Below, piece by piece: positions 33,660-44,575 of a stretch of 64,000 nt of DNA. Position numbers and translations under genes: made by a program. The stretch lies in contig JARUPZ010000005.1 in the NCBI GenBank assembly GCA_031213475.1, positions 7,560,988 to 7,624,987 on the forward strand, written 5' to 3'. Source of the stretch: Nereocystis luetkeana. Taxonomy: Eukaryota > Sar > Phaeophyceae > Laminariales > Laminariaceae. The notes beneath the pieces are model-generated. The model had not been told where the DNA came from. It ran no database searches and saw only the letters and a list, made by a program, of their open reading frames with translations. Within the stretch, counting starts at the first letter, position 1. Every line of letters starts with the position of its first letter.

Positions 33660-35860
33660 ATCACGTGTACGCCGTGTTATCATGAGTATGCTAAAGTAGT
33701 GGTACAATCTCCGTAACAGCTGGGCTCTACACAGTGCATACTTGTCGCAGTAAGCGGGGGGCGGGGGGGGGGTTCAGACCTGGCCGCGTGCTAGAAAACG
33801 TACCGGGGAGATACGAGTCCGTCTACCGTAATATTTGTCGCGCCGGGACGCTATATACCGGGGTACGTACCATAGACTGGTGTAAACCCACTGGCATACC
33901 GCTTTTATGGCGTTGTTTTAGGCCGATGGTTTCGGAGTTTCCGCCAAGATCCTTCAGCACGTAAACCTACGGGAGTTGCGCAATATGTTTTGCTGCCGTT
34001 ATACCGCCAGTTGTGATCAGCCCCCTCGTCTCATTTGGCCTCGGTGATGCCCCATGCCCATCGAGGACGTACTGCACGATGAGCGGAATGGGTAGTTGGA
34101 GTGACGTGAATAAGTGCGTCAAGCTCAATGATAAACCCTACAGGCTGGTTCGAGCAAAACGCCCTAAAATGCGTCACCCACGAAGCCGCATGCAGTTCAG
34201 CTGCACCCGAACGTCGCATCATATTGACCGCCACGATCAGCGAGAGAACGTGATCTGTAGCCCGTTTTTTTTTGTTCGGGGAGAGGGCTGGCGCTAGCGG
34301 CGAAATTGTGGCCCGACCAACCACCGACGTTCACAAAGGTCAACAATAGCTACAAAGAGGCGTTCCCGTAGGGAGAACCCATTTTTTTCCCATGTTTTTT
34401 TTTCCGGAACGAATCGGTTCCAGGTACTCCCGAGGCATGCCAATGAAACGTTGCACGCAAATGTTCCGAAGACCTGACTGCGTAGGACCAACATCAAGTC
34501 ATATATATCACCGAGAGTTGGTCCTGCAATGAAACTACAACAAGCGACCATGAGGCAACACCTACAATTCGCAGTTTTACCGCACAAGGTTCAAATTTCC
34601 ACGCCGTTTTTGAAACGCAGTCCCGTTTTGGGGACAACCTCTCAAATTTCAAGTAGTTTGTCCCCAAAACGGGACTGCGGTCCTAAAGGGGTTAAGAGAC
34701 AGATAGATCTTCAAGCTTTGCACAGGGGTCCTGTGAGCCCCATTCGAACTTTCGACCCGTTAAGAAACAGGCGTTTTTTGTTTTGTTTTCGTGGGAATTT
34801 GGGATTCCTTGCGGCCCAAACACGTACCTAGTACCTGGTACCAGGTATCGAAGAAACAAAAAGAACATCAAATACGTATCTGGAGAGGATTTTTTTTTTT
34901 TTCATTGGATTCAGTTTGAACCAACTCTCGTACATGCACGCGTTCAGGAAAATACCCCGAAAATATGCAAACCTTTGACCACGTACCAGCACTTAGTTGC
35001 TGATGGGGTGCTGCAACCTTTGGTCGGCAGCAAAGAAAAAGTACGCCGTCGAGGGGGAACGCAGAGGGCGACTCCCCTCCACTGCTGCCATACCAGGTAC
35101 GTGGTTTGGTCCAGCTAGTCAACAGAAAAACAAATACCTGGTACTTCCGAGCGGGCTTGGTTGCGCCCGATGCCAGTTGCCAACCGACTATAGGTCAGGG
35201 CCTTCTCGAGCGGAAACGAAGGCAGAAACTGTACTAAATATGACGCCGGGACATCATCGCGGACCATGCTAAATGAAAGACGCACGAAAAAGGGAGTGGT
35301 GGCGATGGGCATACCACGGTCGCCGCGAGACGCGAAAGACACTTCCTTCAAGCTTGCATACCCTTGGCCGTGGGTACCTCCAGCCGCTCCCTAGCTCCCG
35401 TCAAATACGATCCCCCGATGCCCCCCTTCGACTCATCTGAAGCCCCGTCCCCCTCATTGGGGTCTGTCTGACGAACCGATACAAGAACGGGGCTGCGATC
35501 CGTTTCACCTTTATGACACCGTCCTCTTTCCCACGCCACGTCCACCATGCTGCCCTGGGCTCCAGTACCCCCCCCCCCCGCTCCCAACTTCTGTGGGACC
35601 TGTTCCACACCCTACAATATTGGTTTCGAGTGAACGCCCTCGTAAATATAACGGCCCCATCGTGAGACTGCCGGGAAAAACTGGCACGGTCATTGCTATG
35701 TTTGGGCTTTGTCATTCTCCCGTGGGTGGGTGGGCGGCACATATATCAAATATACATCTGGTTACATATGACAAAATCACACTTTCGCGCATGCGGAGGA
35801 GGCATTCCCATCCGGGAACTTCTCCCTTCAACTTCCAATGCCCCGACAGCTCAGCCCCTG
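33660..35860. other. Intergenic within unit 2
   Basis: No gene supported with confidence. It contains a family-2 MITE at 34603, a chained motif TACCTGGTACCAGGTA at 34832-34847 and single motifs at 35091 and 35135. A minus-strand frame at 35348-35608 (86 codons, Gly/Glu/Ser-rich) has protein-like composition but no recognisable domain. Confidence 0.35.
34603..34691. mobile_element. Family-2 MITE (TTAA type)
   Basis: Inverted-repeat arms around CAGTCCCGTTTTGGGGACAA and its complement, ending CCTAAAGGGG followed by TTAA (34692-34695). The left tip and left TTAA have mutated. Confidence 0.8.
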
Positions 35861-35869
35861 CCCATACCT

Positions 35870-36180
35870 ACGGGTCCTCGGAGCGGGACTGGTTCAGGCA
35901 GTCACACAACGCCATATTTAAATCCCTGTCCCCGCTTCAGCCCAAGCCTCAGCCCTAGCCCCAGCCTAGAACCAAGCCCCAGTCACTGACACGGACCCGG
36001 TCTGAGCCCCGCCCGCGACCCAAGTCCCAGCTCCAGTTCGATTCCCAGCGCTAGCCCCGGGCACAGGCCCCAAGTCCACTCCAAGCCTCAGCCCGAGGTG
36101 GCAGACCCAACCCAAGCACTAGCTCAAGTCCAAGTCTATACCCAAGCCCTAGCCCCAGCTCCTGTCCTGTCAGGAGCCGG
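35870..36180. repeat. Degenerate hexamer minisatellite, unit 2
   Basis: Same class as 20690-21010: variants of a six-base AGCCCC/AGTCCA unit over about 300 bp. It lies at the matching position in the second copy of the duplicated block and ends near a CTATTAATAG palindrome (36191). Confidence 0.7.
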
Positions 36181-36900
36181 AGGAAACACTACTATTAATA
36201 GTGGTTCAAGCGGTTGAAAAATCCCTGCAACTGACAACAGCTGCAGGGCTAGCCGAAGCACCCGGAAATTACTGTTGTCATGAGCAGACTGCTTTCTTAA
36301 CGACATGTTAGATCTCAGCAAGAGCAAGAATCGGCAAGCATTGCACTGCGCCCAATGCCCTCAAGCGACTTTCCTGGCGTACGTGTGTGTTGAATATTGC
36401 TATCGACAGACGTGGTTCATGCCCGGTACATCCGCCCTGACATGGAGTTCGACGACCTCTGTGCGGAGGTTCTGTGAAAGATCAACGCATTGAATGAAAC
36501 GGGACGCACACGAGACGGGGTAGAAAGAGGGTGTAGCCTGTTGTGAATGCTCAGATATTCTTCAATGGCTCGATCAAGCGCTGCGCTTCGGGATGTTGAT
36601 ACCTGGGTCCTGATCCTTACGGCGATAAAGGCGCCTCTTCTTATTTAGTACCGCCGCTCTAGTCTTACGACCCACACGGGCATGTCAGCGGTGTCGTGTA
36701 TCTGGACACCGGGACAACGTTGGACTCAGAGGACTCCGTTTGCTGTGGATTCCATCTGCCGTATATAGGGTACTCGGCCCACGCGAGGGGAGGTGACGCT
36801 CTCGGCAGCAATACACAATGCCAAAAAGGGTTCGACATCAACCTCCGCGGTCCACGGGTAATGGCATAACACGGGTTGAGCACAGCGAGGGCGAGCTTCA

Positions 36901-36996
36901 CCCTTTCAGAACTAAGCGCAGTCCCGTTTTGGGAACAAAACACTCATAAAATAAGTAGTGCGTCCTCAAAACGGGACTGCAGTTTTCCCTAAAAGG
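36901..36996. mobile_element. Family-2 MITE, degraded
   Basis: Arms CAGTCCCGTTTTGGGAACAAAA and CTCAAAACGGGACTGCAG with partly mutated tips; neither flanking TTAA is preserved. Confidence 0.75.
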
Positions 36997-37006
36997 CCGA
37001 AAGGCA

Positions 37007-37185
37007 GGCTTGTTTACTGGTCAGGTCAAACCTCGCGGGTCAGGTCGGGTCGAGGCTTGTTTACTGGTCAGGTCAAACCTCGCGGGTCAGGTCGGGTCGG
37101 TTCGGGTCGGGCAAGGGTGACCCGACCCCATCTGCGAAAGTTTGAGTATCTCCTGACGCGATCCGACCCGACCCGACCCGTGAAT
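37007..37185. repeat. 47-bp tandem duplication plus GGGTC/GACCC hairpin
   Basis: Two copies of a 47-bp unit starting GGCTTGTTTACTGGTC (37007 and 37054) run into repeated CGGGTC pentamers (to about 37108). About 50 bases later come four GACCC/CGACCC repeats on the opposite sense, so the region could fold into a long GC-rich stem. Confidence 0.85.
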
Positions 37186-37402
37186 TCCGAAAAAAATCTG
37201 ACCCGGCCCGCGGGTGGGGTCATGACTCATGAAGAGCTCTGGTAAAAATGGGAAAACGTGAATCGTTCGTCTACCTTGTTTTCCGTCCACGAGCTTAGCC
37301 GCTGCACCTACTGTAGCCTATTGCCGAAAATACCGTGGCCAAGCGATGCGGGTCGAAAGTGTTTTTTTCTGTGAGTGGGCTAGACCACTCTTGGGTGCTT
37401 AA

Positions 37403-37492
37403 CCCTTTTAGGACCCCAGTCCCGTTTTGGGGGCAAACTACTTACAATTGGAGTGCTTTGCCCCCACACATGGGAGTGCGGTGCTAAAGGGG
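37403..37492. mobile_element. Family-2 MITE (TTAA type), complete
   Basis: 90 bp from CCCTTTTAGGACCCCAG to GTGCTAAAGGGG, flanked by TTAA at 37399-37402 and 37493-37496. The corresponding place in unit 1 (about 21940) has no element. Confidence 0.9.
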
Positions 37493-38206
37493 TTAAGGTC
37501 CATTTTCACCATTCCCCCTGAGGATAGTACAAAAACAGATAAAAACTTTCGGGGCTTGGTGTGCCTCGTATCGGTACCGTGAAACCGTCCTCAACACGGT
37601 CGGTGCCAAAGTACGGGGAATCACGCATGCAGCCTTCCGCTAATGGCGCCGTTCCTACCGCTCTTCATACTCGGGGCTCAGAGTGGCATGCAGCAGTGTG
37701 CCCGCACGAAGTGTTTACCATTCGATGCGATGTTGGGATCTACTTCAGAGAACGCTGCGCACCTGGCTGTTTCCACCACCCCCCTTCCTCCTCCTCCTCC
37801 TCCTCCTCCTTCTATGCCCTTGAGGCACGAGTCAAGCCCCTGACGAAGCCCTCCGATCTCTGATTTGCCGACTTTTTCCACCTTCCAGGCACGACCGCTG
37901 GTAGCCAAGAGCAAAAGCCCCCCCTTGTCTTGCTGCCGCGAAAAGGTGAAACGTCGTTCAGGAGGGGAGTGTTCTCGCAGATAAGATGACTGACACCACG
38001 AGGTGTTTTGTGTTTCTTATCGCACAACCAAGTACCAGGCACAGGAACCGGTAAGTTGACTGCCCACCTGATGTGCTGTTCCTCGGGATTCTTGCCGGCA
38101 ACTCGTGTCGATCGCTCGCTGGTATAGCACGCGCATTGTTTCCTTTTTTACTTTCGATACTATTGCTAAGATATCCTTGTATTTGTGCTCGTTCACGATT
38201 TTGCAA

Positions 38207-38284
38207 TGAGGTGTGAAGGTGTTACCTACTGAGCTATAGGGGGTACAAGATCGATCGGTTTCCCAGCCCAGGGAATCCTTGTAA
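38207..38284 (-). ncRNA. tRNA-derived SINE fragment (A box only)
   Basis: On the minus strand it reads TATAGCTCAGTAGGTAACACC, a good pol III A box, with the same upstream flank as the copy at 38438-38555 (CCCTGGGCTGGG and ATCGATC). The B-box half is missing, so it is a 3'-truncated relative. Confidence 0.55.
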
Positions 38285-38437
38285 CACTCTCTCCCCCTCG
38301 GAACGGCGGGATATTTGGGGCATCGGTACCGTACACGGCCGAACGCTGACCTACCCGCTTCGTTTCAATACCTGGGGGGAACCTACAGGAGATATATGTG
38401 TTCCGGGACGCACGCGCAGGCTCTTCGATAAAAGCAA

Positions 38438-38555
38438 CGGTCGAAGTGAGATTCGAACCCGTGTCCTCGACGACGTCAAATGTGAAGGTGTTACTTACTG
38501 AGCTACAAGGTGAAAATATCGATCGACTACCCAGCCCAGTGTAGTCCTTATAACA
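38438..38555 (-). ncRNA. tRNA-like SINE with A and B boxes
   Basis: The minus strand holds TAGCTCAGTAAGTA (A box) and, about 45 bases on, GGGTTCGAATCTC (B box), at the spacing of a tRNA. The D-stem does not pair and the anticodon arm is irregular, so a functional tRNA is unlikely. A half copy with the same 5' flank lies 230 bp away in the same orientation, which indicates a small dispersed family. Confidence 0.6.
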
Positions 38556-38699
38556 GAGGCATCTTTTGACAGTTGTGAACCAGGGTGGAGTATTTCGCCA
38601 AACAGGTGGACTGTGAATAGCTATGTTACACAAGTCAAACCGATTTTTCTGTTGTACCAGGTAGCTCTCAAGGGGCTTGTAGCATAACATAACTACAGT

Positions 38700-39860
38700 C
38701 GAAGAACGCACGCATGTGCGATGGCGATACGTGCTTCTCCAGCCCCGCAGTGTCCGGTTCGGCCTAGGTCGGGGCACAAAGTGTCTGCACCAGCTTGTCT
38801 GCTCGAGCCTAAAACGGAGGGCGACCATCACACGCGAACACGCATCGAAATACGGAGTATCGGTACTGACTTCATTGCCAGCAGAGTATTCTGCCGTGTG
38901 CGGTGTACGTTCGCGGTTTAACCTGTACATACGGTAGCGGTGAGTTTGAAATGTCTCGTACCTTGTATTGCTGATCATGGGTCCACTCTGTAGCATCTTC
39001 CATCTACAGTGACCTCGACTTGTCCCCTGCGCTCTTCGGTCCGAGCTCGGTCTGCTTCCAGGGCCCCTCGCTCGGCCTGTCCACGTGACCAATGCCCAAG
39101 GGAAAGACAAAGGCGGGGTACAACATTTTCGTCCAGCCAACCGGAAGGGTTGCCAGAGAGAAGATCTGGACAGGAGGGTGTGCACAAACCTACTGTAAAA
39201 CCAGAGTAAGCACAAGAAAGAAACATGCGGTTTGTTCATAAACCCCACCCCACTCGTTTCTTTTCTCATCCGGACATGGGGGTGGAGTGTGGAATCGTTC
39301 TCTCTTCCACTGCAGTCGTGCACCCTGGCCAGTGGGATCCTCTCACCCGTTCCGCTTGCCGCACCAGGCTCTCTCGGTCAGCCGCCCGATCTCGCGCTGT
39401 ACCTATCGCCGCCTATGTACGTCCCTCGCATGACCTCTAGTTTTCGCCTGCAGCGATATTGAGATTAGCGCGGACGGCAAATAAAAGACGGTGACGAGCC
39501 GTCAACGCGAAGGGGCTACTCTAAAGATCGCGGTCTACTCCACAGGAGATTTTTCTCACAGGAACGGTTATTTAGCGCTACCGTTCGTGAAAAAACGATT
39601 TACCTATTTCCATGAAACCGCCTATTCGATGCAGAGGTGTTCGAAAAAACTACCTGGTAGCATTTGGTAAGCTTTACGGGTTTTTTAAGATGGAGTCGCA
39701 GGGAATCTCGAAGTAAGACTGGGACGGTTTTAAAACCAGAACCCAGCCAGCGTTCATCGAACACACCAATCTTCTGCATCAGGATACCAACAACCATCAC
39801 GCTTCTTCGCATCGTTTGGTCTCTAGGCATTGCGCATTGTTGCTCGGTTTTTCGTGATCC
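38700..39860. repeat. Duplicated block, unit 2, middle part
   Basis: Paralogous to 22750-23690 and 54300-55580. It lacks the R1 retroposon found in unit 1, so it gives the empty site (near 39840-39860). A TACCTGGTA at 39651 falls where unit 3 has no such motif, although the alignment there is loose. Confidence 0.65.
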
Positions 39861-39960
39861 GCGCTCCAGCAAAGGGTAGTTTTTTTTTTTCCCTGAACCT
39901 TTCGGAGAAAGCGCCGCACGGACTAGATTATTCTACCGCGTCCCGGCCATTTCCGGCCAC

Positions 39961-40032
39961 GGGTTTCACCAAGACGGTATTGGGTTTCACCTAGACGGTA
40001 TTCGGTTTCACTTGGACCGTATTCGATTTCAC
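39961..40032. repeat. 21-bp minisatellite, 3.5 units
   Basis: Units start GGGTTTCACC / GGGTTTCACC / CGGTTTCACT / CGATTTCACT at 39961, 39982, 40003 and 40024, each followed by a ..GACGGTATT-like segment. Units 1 and 3 of the block have only one such unit. Confidence 0.85.
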
Positions 40033-40103
40033 TATGCTGACGCGATGGGTGGTCTACTACTATTGTGTCAGATCATTTTCGGGCCGTTATCATGGTTTCA
40101 GTA

Positions 40104-40208
40104 TTACCGGGGGCCATAGTAAATAGGACCAAATATTGTTAGTAAAGGTTGGGCAATATGTGGGTTTTTGTTTGTACCGTAGGTCCTATTTAATATGGTC
40201 CCCCATAA
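40104..40208 (-). mobile_element. 105-bp TA MITE (family 1)
   Basis: Complete 105-bp copy flanked by TA at 40102-40103 and 40209-40210. It lies inside the duplicated block; units 1 (about 25.23 kb) and 3 (about 56.2 kb) have uninterrupted sequence there, so it inserted after the duplication. Confidence 0.92.
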
Positions 40209-41309
40209 TAGTATACCGGTAAGCCACACCCGGACTTTCTTCGACAATATCCGTGTTCACACCCGCAACGGGCCATCTCCGAAGTCTACGACATGGCAGA
40301 CCAACCCAAGTCTGTGCCTGGACAGTCGAACGCACCGACTTAAATCTCCGGCTAAGAAATGAGGTTATGTCGAGATTCCGCATCGTTTGAAAAAAGCAGG
40401 GCATACGCAGTGTAAGCAACGAACGGGTAGCGCACTTGCAAAAATTGGTTACCGCTTCGCTCAAGAAATACCCCGCACAGGGCCGTGTTGGATGCCCCGA
40501 AAATATCAACAGACCAGAAAACGCGCGGGTGTCTTGTGTGATCCGGCATGTCGCACTCTAGCTATAACCACATACCTGGCGGAGCTTTGTGGTTATCGAG
40601 GGCACTCGTATAAAATTAATACCGGGTATTAATTCGCCCTCCGACAATTGCACATTCCGACTTGAATCCAATACACCGCAGTAGTATTAATGGCCCCTCT
40701 GCTATCACTCTGAGCCAAATTGATATCGTTTTCCCCTTTTTGAGCGCTCCTACTTGCGCCTTTCTCTTTTCGCCAACCCTTGCTTACCCTACTCCTCGTC
40801 ACCGTTCCACCCCCACAGTGGTTCGATACCTTCCCTCCTTTTCCTAGCAGCCAGCATGAGATAGCGTTTTCCGACGTCATTTTTCCCCGACTCGCGGCTT
40901 TCCGACCTGCGTTTTTCTGGCTTCGGCCTCCAACACGCCCACCGATAAATGAAAATCAGATTACACCTCGTGGCGATTTTCCGGCGTGGCGTTTTTTTCT
41001 GCCATCCATCGGCCTCCCACATGCCCACGAATGACAATCATACCTGCTGACGTCATCCTGCCCCATCCTTCATGCCTTCCTTGTTGGTGTTTGCTGTCGC
41101 CCTGTTCTCCTGATTCCCTTTCGCGTGACGAGGTGCTCCTTTTTTGCGGATACGATTTTTTGTAGCTTCCATCTTGGCACATATTTCGTCACTACTGTCA
41201 TGATATGACGCGACACTCCAGAATGTGCGTAACTCGAGCTTGACGAAGTTTTCCAAATGAGCGGCATGTCTGCTATTACTACAGTAGGATGACACCCGAG
41301 CACGGGACA

Positions 41310-43590
41310 CCGCCGGTTCCCGCACCGCTGCTGAGTCGAAACGCACGAAGGGACAAGGCGGCCAAGGCGGTCTCCGTGAGCGAGCCTGTGTGCAAATAGA
41401 ACACTGCTGTATGCCTTCTTGTACGTACCAGGTACCAGGTATATACAAAATATTTTGTACACAATGTTTCATTACATCGGTCTACCTTTTCAAATCAGCC
41501 AGCGCGATAATTTGAAGAGTACTGCTGTACATTTCGATCTACCTTTCAAACCAGCCAGCCGTTACGTGAAGACTAAACGACCATGTCTGAAACAGGCAGT
41601 CGGTAGAGCAGTGCCTGGCAAGTAGTTGGTCACCAAGGGTATACGCTTTTAGTGGCCGTCGTTCGTCGCATAGCCATCACAGAAGTACAACAGCAGAATG
41701 TAGCATCGTCGAGGGCGCGAGAGCGCGAAAAGGCAAACTCCGATAAAAACCAACGGCCGATGGGAATGCTTGGTCCTCTCGAGATACAAATCAAAGCACG
41801 AGTGCCGAGGGAGAAAACGGAGGACACCTTCCACTACGCCTTGTCCAGAACACCTGTGTTGCATCTTGCACTGCACACACAATACCCAATTCCTAGGGCA
41901 GCGAGTCGGCGCGCGACTGAAGTCACGAACGACAGCAGTAGTTATTAGTCGGGGTTTATAGGAAGTTAGTCGTTCCCAACAGGTGCCGACTATCCGACTC
42001 GTTGGGCTTCCATACTACGATATCAATAGTACAAAAGATAGTTCAACGCGAGTATTCGTGTTTCAGGCGGGCGGGTGCCCTCGGCCAGAGAGGACTGGTT
42101 GGGCTCGCTTCGCTCACCTGACCCAAGTCGGCCAATCGGCTGGCCTCGCCAGCCGACTCGCCGACTAAAGTCAGTTACTTGGCTACAACGTCACCCGCCG
42201 ATTAGTCAACGTAATACCCTCTGCGAACGCCACCGGGGGCGCCTACACTTTTTGGGGGGGGAAAAGAACACCCCAGGGCGTTCTCGGAGGTAGGGGGGTA
42301 ATCTCTCCAAGAAACAAAATCGGGCGAAAATTCCACGGGGTGTTGGTCTCTTTTTTCTGCACGAACACACAAACATAAACTTTGCCGCGGACCCGGCGCT
42401 GGAACCCACGATGTCGGAGGGCCTTAAGGGCCCATCTTAACGGGGAATTTACTTTTTTTCAATTTGATTTTTTTTTTTTTTTTTTCTAATTTAATTTGCA
42501 TCTGATTGGCCGAAGAGTGAACGACCAAGCAGGCACATTAGAAACTTTGAACTTGAGTGAAAAGGTCTTTTGGGACTTTTTCGTGTGAGTTTTTTTGTTT
42601 CAATTTGGAATTTGTGAGTTCCTCGGTCTTGACGTAGCATGTTCATGGTGGGTGGGTCAACACCCTCGGTGGAGTCTGGGGCGATTCTTGGCTGCTTCGG
42701 TGACCACGATGGAGGCGATAAAACGCGAACCTCAACGGGAAGTGACTGGAGCAATAGCCGCGCCCACCCCCACACACCATAGCACATCGTACCCCGGCGG
42801 TGGCGCCTCAAAAGTAATCATGGCGGCCGCAATCCCAAAATTTCGGCCTGCTCGATCGGCAAACAATCGCGAAAAGCGAGCGAACGAGCAAAAAAACGGA
42901 GGATACGCTCGAGACCTCGATAGCTGCATCACCGCTGCTGTTACTCACGTGGCGCCTGAGGGCTTTCTCCCCCCCCCCCAAGACACCCTGAGAGTGATAG
43001 CTTCGTATCCTGCGCGACCAAAAAGAAAAAGAGGCTGGCGGCGGCGCGATCGCGGCAGCGCAAACCTTCGCTCTCGTCTACGCGCGTCGCGGTTGATCGG
43101 TTGGGCGTAGTGTGATGCGGCGCGTTGTTCCAGAATTAATTTTCGATTGACAACTACTAATAGTACCCCTTTCCCCGCCAAACACGTTTTTTTTTCGAAA
43201 TCGAATTAAAATTCATCGAAATTATTTTTTTACTTCCATATAGCGTTCCCCGATAAGATGGGCCCTAACCAACATCTGCGAGAAAGCTTTGAAAAAGCCG
43301 AAGAAAGGCGGTTGGGGAAGCTTGCGCCGTTCGCCGCCGGGGGAGGATGCGCCCTCCGGCACCCCCCTCCGACGCAATCTCTGTCTCTCTGGTTATGCGT
43401 TGTTTTGAAATGCCATACTCGTACGTACCTGTGGGAGGTCTTTCTTGTGCTTTCTGGCACAACAAGATTCAACGGCGGTTTACGTAATCAGCCTCGTCGC
43501 TTTTATTGAAAACGTGGTTCCTGGAGATTGATTTTTTGCTGTTTATGTAACCAAGTACGTATACACCAGGTATGTACCCCGTAGTACTGC
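41310..43590. other. Intergenic in unit 2
   Basis: No gene supported. Chained TACCAGGTACCAGGTA at 41426-41441. A forward frame at 42595-43110 is open for 171 codons, but its reverse strand is also open and neither shows a domain. T-runs lie near 42450-42485. Confidence 0.4.
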
Positions 43591-43595
43591 TGTTG

Positions 43596-43618
43596 TACCA
43601 GGTACCTGGTACCTGGTA
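43596..43618. repeat. Three chained TACCWGGTA motifs
   Basis: TACCAGGTA, TACCTGGTA and TACCTGGTA at 43596, 43603 and 43610, each sharing a TA with the next: a perfect 7-bp ladder of three. Confidence 0.93.
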
Positions 43619-43679
43619 GGTACGAACGCGTTGTTACTGCTGCACTGTACGAGTAGAAGGCCCAAGTTCATACTCATTC

Positions 43680-44575
43680 TACGGTAGTACTGGTGTCACC
43701 ATCTCAGTCCTCCCGTCTCATCCCTCTCGACCCTGGCCCATCGCTCTACGTTAGACGGGAAAAGCTGACGGCTCTAGAAGGTGCCAGCTATAGACGAAGA
43801 GAACCGAAAACACAGGCACCGCACGCCACACAGCACCGCGGTGTGTCGCTGACTGCTGCTGGTGTGCTGTGTCCCACGAGAACATAGTCAATCTCCAATC
43901 TCCAAGATGAACATCAGCAGTGCGAGACACGAACAAGCAGCACGACTACCCAACCAACAACTCCTTGCTCTATGGGAAATCAGGGCGCAAGGTTAATCAC
44001 GCTGCTGCAAGGGTATGGGACAACCCAAGCACTCACATCCTGCCCTTCCCCGATAACTCCACACAGCTGAAATCCAAGAGAAGTGAACCCCTGCAGCCGA
44101 TGGTAATGGCTATAGTCATTCCCATCGGCCTGCAGTTGGAAAAAGTTATCATGAAACTTGAAAACTCTATTGCAGGGTTTCGATTGGTTCTGCCGGCGTT
44201 ACGGTTTCACTGTGACCGATTGTTTTACCTCACAAGAAAAAGGGCCATGTGACAGGTTGGCCCCGTATGTACATCGTCGTCTCGTCATCTCCTCGTGGTT
44301 CGTACGGGCGGTGCTGGAGTATTTAACGGACAACGCAAAGAGGAAAGATAGTATTACTCACGGCCCCACTCGCTGCCAAAGGGTTGGAGTCGTGGTTATC
44401 ACTTTCTGACGACGTTGTGCATCAAAGGCTTGGATTTGTTGTTGGGGTCAAATACTCTTGTCGCGAGGGCGTGGTTTGGTTGTCCAGCGGCTTAATGCCT
44501 AAACTGCGACGAGCTTGAAACAAAACGAAGAACACACACAAGCAACAAACAGCTCCGGTACAAGGACACCCAACC
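43680..44575. repeat. Upstream region of BTB/TLDc gene 2 (duplicated)
   Basis: Paralogous to 26470-27355 and 59985-60671; landmarks include TCCCTCTCGACCCTGGCCC, GCTGCTGCAAGG, CACTCACATCCTG, and CAGGGTTTCGATTGGTTCT with GGCGTTACGGTTTCAC. Closer to unit 3 than to unit 1. Presumed promoter region; no exact element is recognised. Confidence 0.6.

Larger units (their letters stand above)
36300..37990. repeat. Duplicated block, unit 2, distal part
   Basis: Paralogous to 21120-22420 (landmarks given there). It carries two family-2 MITEs (36901, 37403) and a 47-bp tandem duplication that are not seen in unit 1. A (TCC)n tract lies near 37786-37810. Non-coding. Confidence 0.65.
39865..41310. repeat. 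Duplicated block, unit 2, proximal part
   Basis: Paralogous to 24945-25915 and 56040-56990, with a family-1 MITE at 40104 and a 21-bp tandem tract at 39961 as unit-specific additions. Non-coding. Confidence 0.65.

Noticed and set aside
34529..34831. Repeated short peptides of the type NPFRTAVPFWGQ and PKRDCGPKG in open frames at 34.6, 48.8, 50.5 and 55.9 kb
   Set aside because: They are translations of the family-2 MITE arms, present on both strands and ending outside the element; not genes.
38226..39323. 365-codon minus-strand frame
   Set aside because: It runs through the SINE copies and the non-coding duplicated block; the paralogous sequences are not open in the same frame.
42370..42450. 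Possible tRNA on the minus strand (GTGGGTTCCAGCGCC)
   Set aside because: The A-box region is only a GGGCC-TTAA-GGCCC palindrome, and stems do not form.
42595..43110. 171-codon forward frame
   Set aside because: The opposite strand is equally open over the first part, and there is no domain or conserved relative; treated as chance.
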